Shown here: piece after piece, positions 1 through 5,295 of the stretch
Layout of the letters: every line of letters starts with the position of its first letter
Numbering within the stretch: the stretch's first letter is position 1
DNA from: Phycisphaerales bacterium
Lineage (GTDB): Bacteria > Planctomycetota > Phycisphaerae > Phycisphaerales > UBA1924
Assembly: GCA_007124345.1 (NCBI GenBank)
Contig: SLFH01000276.1
Coordinates: 1 to 5,295, forward strand
Reading direction: 5' to 3'
Length of the DNA stretch: 5,295 nt
Notes under the pieces: generated by a model
Databases searched by the model: none
What the model saw: only the letters and a program-made list of their open reading frames with translations
Told to the model about the DNA's origin: nothing
Position numbers and translations under genes: made by a program

Positions 1-1
1 C

Positions 2-2371
2 GATCGCCTCAGAGCCGATCTGCGAGACCGACGCCGTTTCGCGCAGGGCGCGGATGTAATCGCTGTGGTCGCGGCTGAGACGGAGCCCCGCGTCGCTGAT
101 CCCGCGATCGATCGATCGCAGCGCGACCTCGACCCGCTCGACACCCGAGGTGATCTCTCTCTCCGTCGCCCGACGCCACGGGCCCTGTTTGATCGATTCG
201 GCCTTGGCCGCCGCCTCGTCGAGCTGATCGGCGGCGCCCGCGACGAGATCCGCCGCGGCTTGTCCGTGACGCTCGACGAGTTCGCCGAGCTGCTCGCGCA
301 GCGAGGCGATGCGTTCTTGCACGCCCCACCCCTCGCGCGGGTCGGGCCCATCCGGCAGGCGGTGCACATCGCGCTGGGCCGCGGCCAGCCAGTCGTGAAA
401 CAGCTCGGGCGTCGCGCCCTCGGCCGACGCCCGCTGATACACCCCCGAAGCTCCTTCGCGCAACGCCTCGTGATCGATGCGTGGCCAATCGTCGTCGAGG
501 AAGGCCGCGAGCCGTGTTCCCAGGCTCTCGGCCCGTTCGAGCCTCGCCTCGGCCTCGGCCAAGGAGCCCTGCCCGTCGCGCCCCGGTCCGCGGGCGAGCA
601 TCTCGAAGCGTTCGAGCACCGGGTCGCCCGCCTCACGCGCGCGCTCGCCGACGGCCTCGATCAGGCGGAGGCGTTCGAGCATGGTCTCGACGACCGGGCC
701 CGTGTTCAGCACCCGCTCGACGCCGGCCGCCAGCCGCTCGCCCGACTCGAAGTCGACCCCGGACGAGACCCTTCGCAGCTCATCGGCGCCGGCGTTCCAG
801 CCCATGGCCAGGAGCCTGGCTCCGGCTTCTTCCAGTTCACCTCTCGCTGGCCAGGCGGGGGCCTGCAGCGCCTTGCGCACACCGGAGACGGCCTCGATCG
901 CTGCGCGGGTCTTCTGGATCGCCTCGGGCTCCCAGACATGCACGGGCGGGTTGGTGCGCAGACGCTCGAGCCTCGGCGCCCCGCGCCCCGCGATCGCGGT
1001 CGGGCTGAGCTCGTCGGCCTGTTCGATGACCGGCAGCACGCGCCGGCTCAGATGCTCGTCCTGCCCGAGCAGTTCGCGGTCGACATCGCGCGAAAACGCG
1101 AGGAACCAGCGCTCATAGGCGACGCACAGCGCCTCCCACCTCGACGCGGCTTCTTCTGATGGATCCGCCGGGGCGACCGCTGGCGTCTCCTCGGCCGGGG
1201 TGACCCTCGCCGAGCGCGTCTCTGCTGCCGGGCGATCGGCGCCGGTCTCTTGCTCGGCGGTCTGCCCGCCCCCGCCGAGGGTCAGCATGACGATGGCGAC
1301 GATCACGACCACCGCCAGCAGCACGCCGAGCACCAGCGTACGTTTCGAGCCCCCGCCCTTGGAGTCGGCCCCCGACCTCATCCGCTCCAGCCCTGCGCCG
1401 AGACCGGAGACGGCCTCGCGGAATCCGGCGCGGTCCTCAGACGGATCCATCGCTCCCGGCTCGACCCGACGCTCGAGCATCGCGCGTCCCGAAGCGAGCT
1501 GCTTCGCGTCGATCGTGTAAGGCACCTCCGTCACCGGCGGGATCGTCGAGCTCGACGCGAGCATGCAGAGGAACTGCGGCTCGTCGGGCTCGCCCGCCAC
1601 CAGGTCCACCCATGGGTGCTCGACCGGCGCCACCGCCAAGATCGGCGCACTCTTTGCCGTGTGCTCTGCGATGAACCGGCCCCAGAGCGCGACAGCGTCT
1701 TCCGGGGTCGCCTCGGCCCTCGGCACGCGCAGGTGCTGGGGCCTGGCGTCGACGCTCTTGACGCTCGTCGATCCGCCCTTGGCCGGCATGAACCCCTTGA
1801 GCTCGCGCTGCACGATGTACAGCACGCGGTCGATCGACTCGGGACGATCGCCCAGCACGCCCGGCTCTGCGATGCGCGGCGTCGCCGGCGCGAGCGCCTC
1901 AGCAGCGCCAGGAGCCGAAGCCCGCAGCGACGAGAGCGTGCGCTCGACGGCGCTGCGCACTTCGTCGGCGGTCTTGACCGATTTGCAATCGTGCTCGAGC
2001 GTCGCCAGGGCGGGCAGCCCGGTCTTGAGCACCCACGAGAGGCCGGGCCCGCGCGACTGGGCGCAGACGATCATCGGGTAGGCCGACCGTCCCTTGCCGT
2101 CGGTGGAGGCCCAGAGCCTGCCGAAGAACAGCGAGCCCCGCCTCCGCCAGAGAAACACATGGCCGAACCCGCCGATGCGTCCGCCCTCGGGGAGGTTCTC
2201 CCACGAGCCGGCGTCGATGTTCCCGCCCACGCCCTGCACATAGAGCAGGCGCTTGAGCTCGGCGAGCTCCTCGGTCTCGACGCCGATGTCGTCGATGTGG
2301 TCGTTCCATCCCGGGTGCTTGCCGAAGCACCCGAGGAAGACCGACGGACGATCTGACGCGTTCTTTGCCAT
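2..2371 (-). CDS. tagF: TagF-like T6SS regulator fused to a transmembrane helix and a large helical domain (3' end outside window)
   Basis: Seen: an ATG at 2371 opens a frame of 790 codons with no stop to the left edge, so the C-terminus is missing. Residues 11-31 contain FGKHPGWNDHI, matching the 'GKxPxxxDF' opening of TagF. Residues 91-102 (DGKGRSAYPMIV) match the TagF 'D.VGR.FPL' element. Residues 180-285 resemble a second TagF subregion (ALW..FI...ILAVAPVEHPWVDLVAGEP). Residues 345-365 form one membrane helix, 367-410 a Pro/Ala/Glu/Thr linker, and 411-790 a helical region I do not recognise (RWEALCVAYERWFLAF at its start). Basic residues before the helix (SKR) and acidic ones after it predict N-in topology, with the C-terminal part in the periplasm. 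Known: TagF restrains T6SS assembly after translation, in Pseudomonas by binding Fha, and is usually a soluble protein of a few hundred residues or fused to the phosphatase PppA. The size and membrane anchor here are atypical. The adjacent TssM-like gene supports the call. Confidence 0.6.
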   Translation of the reverse strand, partial: MAKNASDRPSVFLGCFGKHPGWNDHIDDIGVETEELAELKRLLYVQGVGGNIDAGSWENLPEGGRIGGFGHVFLWRRRGSLFFGRLWASTDGKGRSAYPMIVCAQSRGPGLSWVLKTGLPALATLEHDCKSVKTADEVRSAVERTLSSLRASAPGAAEALAPATPRIAEPGVLGDRPESIDRVLYIVQRELKGFMPAKGGSTSVKSVDARPQHLRVPRAEATPEDAVALWGRFIAEHTAKSAPILAVAPVEHPWVDLVAGEPDEPQFLCMLASSSTIPPVTEVPYTIDAKQLASGRAMLERRVEPGAMDPSEDRAGFREAVSGLGAGLERMRSGADSKGGGSKRTLVLGVLLAVVVIVAIVMLTLGGGGQTAEQETGADRPAAETRSARVTPAEETPAVAPADPSEEAASRWEALCVAYERWFLAFSRDVDRELLGQDEHLSRRVLPVIEQADELSPTAIAGRGAPRLERLRTNPPVHVWEPEAIQKTRAAIEAVSGVRKALQAPAWPARGELEEAGARLLAMGWNAGADELRRVSSGVDFESGERLAAGVERVLNTGPVVETMLERLRLIEAVGERAREAGDPVLERFEMLARGPGRDGQGSLAEAEARLERAESLGTRLAAFLDDDWPRIDHEALREGASGVYQRASAEGATPELFHDWLAAAQRDVHRLPDGPDPREGWGVQERIASLREQLGELVERHGQAAADLVAGAADQLDEAAAKAESIKQGPWRRATEREITSGVERVEVALRSIDRGISDAGLRLSRDHSDYIRALRETASVSQIGSEAI
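1142..1273 (-). other. Low-complexity linker after the membrane helix
   Basis: Residues 367-410 consist almost entirely of Gly, Ala, Pro, Glu, Thr, Ser and Arg (for example TPAEETPAVAPADPSEEAAS). This is typical of a disordered spacer between a membrane anchor and a folded extracytoplasmic domain. The folded part appears to resume at RWEALCVAYERWF (411-423). Confidence 0.7.
1277..1339 (-). other. Single transmembrane helix of the TagF-like protein
   Basis: Residues 345-365 (TLVLGVLLAVVVIVAIVMLTL) are uninterrupted hydrophobic residues of membrane-spanning length. They are preceded by DSKGGGSKR and followed by GGGGQTAEQE. The positive-inside rule puts the TagF-like half in the cytoplasm and the C-terminal half across the membrane. 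No signal peptide is present at the N-terminus. This is the clearest structural feature of the protein. Confidence 0.9.
1517..2344 (-). other. TagF-like cytoplasmic module
   Basis: Residues about 10-285. The conserved-looking elements in order are FGKHPGWNDHI (16-26), YVQGVGGNID (44-53), a GFGHVFLW strand (68-75), and FFGRLW followed by DGKGRSAYPM (82-100). A Pro/Ala-rich break at about 152-170 is followed by a second alpha/beta stretch with ALWGRFIAEHT (228-238) and ILAVAPVEHPWVDLV (244-258). The domain has four cysteines (15, 103, 129, 269) with no obvious metal-binding spacing. Its end is set by the loss of alpha/beta character near residue 290. Confidence 0.5.
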
Positions 2372-2375
2372 CAGG

Positions 2376-2381
2376 TCCCCC
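2376..2381 (-). promoter_or_regulatory. Ribosome binding site of the TagF-like gene
   Basis: The minus strand reads GGGGGA, then CCTG, then ATG, so the purine run sits 4 bases before the start at 2371. It is a close and imperfect Shine-Dalgarno match. No ATG, GTG or TTG occurs in frame between the upstream TGA (2461-2459) and 2371, so this ATG is the only conventional start. Confidence 0.55.
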
Positions 2382-2396
2382 GGGGAAGGCTCCCCG
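2381..2396. repeat. Second inverted repeat, next to the tagF-like ribosome binding site
   Basis: The arms CGGGGA (2381-2386) and TCCCCG (2391-2396) are exactly complementary around a 4-base loop. In the minus-strand transcript its 3' arm ends at 2381, the first G of the purine run that should act as the ribosome binding site of the TagF-like gene. Folding could therefore affect access to that site. The stem is only 6 bp and such repeats occur by chance in GC-rich DNA, so a regulatory role is speculative. Confidence 0.4.
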
Positions 2397-2411
2397 ATGC
2401 CTTGCGTCCGT

Positions 2412-2433
2412 CGGGGCCGATCCGTCGGCCCCG
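2412..2433. repeat. Perfect 9-bp inverted repeat in the intergenic gap (hairpin)
   Basis: The arms CGGGGCCGA (2412-2420) and TCGGCCCCG (2425-2433) are exactly complementary around a 4-base loop, giving a strong, nearly all-GC hairpin. It lies 25 bases past the TGA of the TssM-like gene. On the minus strand the stem is followed by ACGGACGCAAGG, with no T-run, so it is not a standard intrinsic terminator in the transcribed direction. It may be an RNA-processing or stability element, or a weak attenuator between the two genes. Confidence 0.6.
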
Positions 2434-2458
2434 TTCTGTCAACAACCCCGACCCCCCG

Positions 2459-5295
2459 TCATCCGCCGAGGTTCACCGGCCAGCGATCCGCGTCGGGCCA
2501 CGAGGCTGGGCTGGGCATGCCCGTGCGCCGGAAGCGGAACCCGATCTTGTACTCCAGCGTGCGCCCGTTGTCTTCGATCGAGACGGGCACGGCCCAGACC
2601 CCGTCGGTCCCCTCCACGCGGGAGGCCTTCCCGTCGAGCACCAGGCGCAACGCCGTCCACCCGCGCGGGAAGGGGAAGTCGACCCGGGCGTTGCCCGGCG
2701 CTTCGGGGTTCTCGAACTTCCAGAGCGTCACGCGCATCGGAGACTGGTCGTACACGCTGCTGCGCAGGTTCGCGTCGGCCCCGCGCCGCGTCGAACGCAG
2801 CCGGTCGCCGGGCCCCTGCCCGCCCTCGATCCGCACCAGGCCGAAGGCATTGGACGCCTCGCGTTGGTCGGGCGAGATCTCAGGCGAGAGGATCACAAGC
2901 TCCCACTCGGGGAGCTGGGGCCGCTCACCGTCGCCGCGCAGCCAGCGCACCGCCGGCAGCACCCGCTCGACAAAGAACCGGCGCTGCTCGGTCCGCATCA
3001 CGCGGTCGCCACGGAGGTCCTCCAGCAGGGCGTTGACCCGTCGAAGGTCGACAAAGCCCTGCCCGTCGCCGATGGTCCGGCCCTCGCCCCCCTCGGCCGC
3101 GGCGGCCAGCAGGCTGACCAGATCGTCGTGGACTCTGAAGACGCCCTCGGGGTCGAGGTCTTCGCCCGGCGCGCCCTTGCACACGGGGAAACGCCGGTGC
3201 TCGGTGGCGATCCGCCTCGCGTCGGCCGCGGCCTCGGCACGCGACGCCTCCGCAAGCACGCTCAGCGTGGTGAGGATCGCGCCCGACCAGTACCGCACCG
3301 GCGGCTCCTGCTCGTCGTATACCCCGTCCAGGTAGATCGCTCTGAACCTCGGCGGCGTCAGGGCGAGGATCTCGCGCCTCGCCAGGCTCATGTTGCCGGT
3401 GAGTTCCTGCCACGAGAGCATGCGGTCTGTCAGCGTGCGGACATAGGTCCGATCGCTGGAGTCAAGCAGCTCCAGCAGCCGCCCCATCTCCTGGTAGACC
3501 GCGTTCTCGCGCGAGCCCCAGAAGGGGCGCGCCGCCTCCAGCCCGGCACGGACCTCTTTCGCACCGATCACAAGCTGCGGGTTCACCCGCGCCGGCTGCA
3601 TCGATCCGGCGAGGACCGTGAACATGTCCTCCCAGTTGCCCGGCTTGCGCGAGGGCTCCATCTCGCCGATCACTTCCGACGACCAGTAGCGCAGGTAGTC
3701 GTCTGCGTACGAACGCATGCGCGACAGCATCACATCCGCACGCTCGCCGAGCCGCTCGGCGTCGAGCGGGGTGAGCCTGGAGCCGCCGGCGCCCTGCTCG
3801 GGGTCGAGCGTGCGCCGGATGCGGTCTGCGGCGCCGAAGAGCGAAGCCGCGGCTCCCGGGTGGAACGAGGGGTTGAACTCGTCGCCGTCCATCGCCGAGA
3901 GCGGCAGACGGGGCTTGAGCACCGGGTCGAGCGAGCGTGATCGCGCCTCGACCAGCGCCCGCACGCCACCCTCGGCCCCGACGATCGAATCCATCGCGGC
4001 GCCGATCGCCTCGGCGGCGCGGCGGCGCTGGGACGCGTCGACCGCTTCCGACGCGACGCGGACGACACGCTTTTTCGCCTCCGAGGCCTCGTCGGCCGGG
4101 CCGCGGAGACGCACGATCCTCGCCGCGGCTTCCTCGCCCTCGCGGCGCACGCGGTCGAGGGCCGAGGCCAGATCTTCGTACGAGGCCGACTCGCGCTCAC
4201 GGCTCAGCTCCTCATCGGCACGCTGGAGCATCGCAAAGCGTTCGGCAAACGGGCGCTCCTCCGCCCCCGCGCCGCGCCTGGTCCTGAGCAGTTCTGCGCC
4301 GAGCTCTCGCAGTTCGGAGCCGAGCCCGCGCGTCGAGGCGCGGACCTCTTCTTCGAGCTTGGCCAGCGACGAGCGAAGCTCGGTCTCGAGCGCCGCGAAG
4401 CGTTCGTTCTGCTCGTTGATGGCGCGGGCGCGTCTGGCCTCCGCCTCCAGCCCGGCGAACTGCTCGCGCGCCAGGCCGAGCGTCTCGTCGCGGGCCTCGT
4501 CGAGCGCCCCGGCGAGATCCTGCGGCGCGCCGGACCCGAAGGTCGACTCGACCCTCGCCACGACAGCCGCCAACGCCTCGTGCGCGGCTTTCACCTGCGC
4601 GAACTCTTCCGACCACGCCTCGCGTTCAGAGCCGAAGCGGTCGGTCGTGCCCACCTCAGGGAACTGCACGCGTGCGAGCAGTTCCCGCTCACGCTCGGCG
4701 TAGCGGCCCATCGCCTCGCGCAGCTCGCCGAGGAGCCCGAGCTTGCCCCCGCCGGCGGCGCCCGCGCCGGCCCAGTGCGAACCGAACGAGCGCACGGCCG
4801 ATGTGATGGTGTGGTCGGGATCGACGAGCGAAAGGGGCGGCCAGGCGATCGCGCCGCCATCTGCGGCGTAGGTCCAGTCGATCACCTCCTGCAGGCGTTC
4901 GATCTCCGCGGCGGTTTCTGGCACGAAGCCGACCTCGCGCCCGTCCGAGTCCTTCTTAGAGAACACATAGCGGGCGACGGGCACGATCTCGAAGACGCGC
5001 CCTTCATCGTCGCGGGCGCCGCCGTCGAGGCGGAGGAGCTGCGCCAGCGCGGCTGAGGCGTCGCGCCCCCACGCCTGCTCGCGTGAGAGCTTGTCGCGAG
5101 CGGCGCCCACCAGCGGCTCGAGCGCGACACGGCGCAGGACCGCCTCGTGCGCCTCGCGCTGACGGTCGAACGGGTTGCCCCCCGAGACCGCGGCGACGGG
5201 GCGGAAGACCGCCGGTGTGGAACGGTCCGCCCGGGCCTGCTCCATCGTGCGAATCGGGAGGGTGATGAGCTTTTCGGTGCGCCCCGCGGCCTGCA
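2459..5295 (-). CDS. tssM: TssM/IcmF-like type VI secretion membrane-complex protein (C-terminal part; 5' end outside window)
   Basis: Seen: the frame is open from the right edge to a TGA at 2461-2459, giving 944 residues. The first ATG, at 5245, has no ribosome binding site, and the 16 codons upstream of it are also open, so the true start lies beyond the window. Numbering from that ATG, residues 30-75 form a helical segment (REAHEAVLRRVALEPLV...LAQLLRLDG) resembling the TssM pattern before its 'YLML' stretch. Residues about 205-420 are Glu/Arg/Ala-rich and look coiled-coil-like. Residues about 508-770 resemble the IcmF C-terminal region: DDYLRYW at 515-521, RRFPV at 684-688, then a helical stretch ending FFVERVLPAVRWL. 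Residues about 835-906 are beta-rich, with a GVWAVPV motif recalling the GPWALF element of TssM. No transmembrane segment is visible. Known: TssM is an inner-membrane scaffold with N-terminal membrane helices, a GTPase-like domain and a periplasmic C-terminal half. Inferred: the visible part is periplasmic. The tagF-like gene directly downstream supports the call. Alternative: another large helical envelope protein of unknown function. Confidence 0.6.
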   Translation of the reverse strand, partial: QAAGRTEKLITLPIRTMEQARADRSTPAVFRPVAAVSGGNPFDRQREAHEAVLRRVALEPLVGAARDKLSREQAWGRDASAALAQLLRLDGGARDDEGRVFEIVPVARYVFSKKDSDGREVGFVPETAAEIERLQEVIDWTYAADGGAIAWPPLSLVDPDHTITSAVRSFGSHWAGAGAAGGGKLGLLGELREAMGRYAERERELLARVQFPEVGTTDRFGSEREAWSEEFAQVKAAHEALAAVVARVESTFGSGAPQDLAGALDEARDETLGLAREQFAGLEAEARRARAINEQNERFAALETELRSSLAKLEEEVRASTRGLGSELRELGAELLRTRRGAGAEERPFAERFAMLQRADEELSRERESASYEDLASALDRVRREGEEAAARIVRLRGPADEASEAKKRVVRVASEAVDASQRRRAAEAIGAAMDSIVGAEGGVRALVEARSRSLDPVLKPRLPLSAMDGDEFNPSFHPGAAASLFGAADRIRRTLDPEQGAGGSRLTPLDAERLGERADVMLSRMRSYADDYLRYWSSEVIGEMEPSRKPGNWEDMFTVLAGSMQPARVNPQLVIGAKEVRAGLEAARPFWGSRENAVYQEMGRLLELLDSSDRTYVRTLTDRMLSWQELTGNMSLARREILALTPPRFRAIYLDGVYDEQEPPVRYWSGAILTTLSVLAEASRAEAAADARRIATEHRRFPVCKGAPGEDLDPEGVFRVHDDLVSLLAAAAEGGEGRTIGDGQGFVDLRRVNALLEDLRGDRVMRTEQRRFFVERVLPAVRWLRGDGERPQLPEWELVILSPEISPDQREASNAFGLVRIEGGQGPGDRLRSTRRGADANLRSSVYDQSPMRVTLWKFENPEAPGNARVDFPFPRGWTALRLVLDGKASRVEGTDGVWAVPVSIEDNGRTLEYKIGFRFRRTGMPSPASWPDADRWPVNLGG
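2528..2743 (-). other. Beta-rich C-terminal domain of the TssM-like protein
   Basis: Residues about 835-906 (from the ATG at 5245) alternate hydrophobic and polar residues: MRVTLWKFENPEAPGNARVDF, then WTALRLVLDGK, then DGVWAVPVSIEDN, then TLEYKIGFRF. This reads as a small beta-sandwich-like domain. Its position at the extreme C-terminus and the GVWAVPV core parallel the terminal beta domain of TssM (GPWALF in proteobacteria), the part that contacts TssJ in known systems. No tssJ gene is in this window, so that contact is only a family expectation. Confidence 0.45.
3986..4633 (-). other. Coiled-coil-rich segment inside the TssM-like protein
   Basis: About 215 residues (205-420, counted from the ATG at 5245) are almost free of Pro and Trp and dense in Glu, Arg, Ala and Leu, for example EQNERFAALETELRSSLAK and EEVRASTRGLGSELREL. 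Leu and Ala recur at roughly heptad spacing, which suggests long amphipathic helices or coiled coil. The TssM periplasmic region is helical in general, but this Glu/Arg-rich stretch looks longer and more coiled-coil-like than I would expect from proteobacterial TssM. Boundaries are approximate and judged by eye. Confidence 0.5.

Noticed and set aside
104..119. 16-bp palindrome GCGATCGATCGATCGC
   Set aside because: It lies within the TagF-like coding frame, where it encodes part of RSIDRG, and GATCG-type words are common throughout this window. I see no reason to call it a binding site.
881..1418. 16-bp direct repeat ACCGGAGACGGCCTCG at 881-896 and 1403-1418
   Set aside because: Both copies are in frame in the TagF-like gene and encode EAVSG within helical segments. 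The surrounding residues do not align, so this is probably coincidence or shared codon preference rather than a duplicated domain.
1899..2330. Minus-strand open frame of 143 codons starting at 2330
   Set aside because: It is out of frame with and inside the TagF-like gene, Arg-rich and without motifs; the overlapping frame from 2371 is much longer and gives recognisable motifs.
65..2356. Plus-strand open frames of 364 and 368 codons (65-1159 and 1250-2356)
   Set aside because: Both lie opposite the TagF-like gene and have shadow-like composition. The minus strand here encodes a clear membrane helix and TagF-like motifs.
2412..2440. Intrinsic terminator between the two genes
   Set aside because: The hairpin has no T-run on the minus strand. 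On the plus strand only TTCTGT follows, and there is no plus-strand gene to terminate.
2412..2461. TGA plus downstream hairpin as a selenocysteine insertion signal
   Set aside because: The loop distance and a G in the loop are loosely compatible, but the TGA sits at the natural end of the TssM-like protein, with no redox motif around it and a low-complexity sequence after it. An ordinary stop codon is far more likely.
2402..3940. Plus-strand open frame of 512 codons
   Set aside because: It lies opposite the TssM-like gene and across the intergenic gap. Its product is rich in Arg, Pro, His and Gly with no recognisable domain, as expected for an antisense shadow in GC-rich DNA, whereas the minus-strand frame gives coherent family-like motifs.
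5243..5245. ATG at 5245 as the start of the TssM-like gene
   Set aside because: The frame stays open to the right edge, there is no ribosome binding site before this ATG, and TssM should have membrane helices and a GTPase-like domain upstream. It is most likely an internal methionine.

Overview
The window is GC-rich throughout and appears to be coding from edge to edge on the minus strand. It holds two large, co-directional, incomplete genes. Reading in the direction of transcription (right to left), the first is a TssM/IcmF-like type VI secretion protein, which enters from the right edge and stops at 2459. The second is a TagF-like protein, which starts at 2371 and runs off the left edge. 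An 87-base gap separates them. Both identifications come from motif patterns read by eye, not from a search, so they are moderate-confidence calls.

The organism is not identified directly. Very high GC, long Arg/Ala/Glu-rich helical proteins and strong divergence from the proteobacterial T6SS proteins fit a planctomycete, perhaps of the Phycisphaerae. The N-terminal motifs of the TagF-like protein (FGKHPGWNDHI, YVQGVGGNID, DGKGRSAYPM) look to me like the planctomycete/verrucomicrobial form of this family. That lineage call is an inference from memory.

Layout: 5295-2459 (minus) is the TssM-like protein. The visible part has a helical N-terminal piece, a long coiled-coil-rich stretch of about 200 residues, an IcmF-like C-terminal helical region and a small beta-rich C-terminal domain. 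The membrane segments and GTPase domain expected of TssM would lie beyond the right edge. 2458-2372 is an intergenic gap with two perfect inverted repeats and a purine-rich ribosome binding site. 2371-2 (minus) is a TagF-like cytoplasmic module, then one transmembrane helix, a low-complexity linker and a large helical domain of unknown type that continues past the left edge.

Together these genes suggest a fragment of a divergent type VI secretion cluster. TssM is the inner-membrane scaffold of the T6SS membrane complex. TagF is a post-translational brake on T6SS assembly, and tssM followed by tagF is a known gene order. The unusual point is that the TagF-like module is anchored to the membrane and fused to a large, probably periplasmic, helical domain. 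The two genes share one reading frame and are separated by a single TGA. I see no plus-strand gene, RNA gene, mobile element or CRISPR array; the long plus-strand open frames are shadows of the minus-strand coding.
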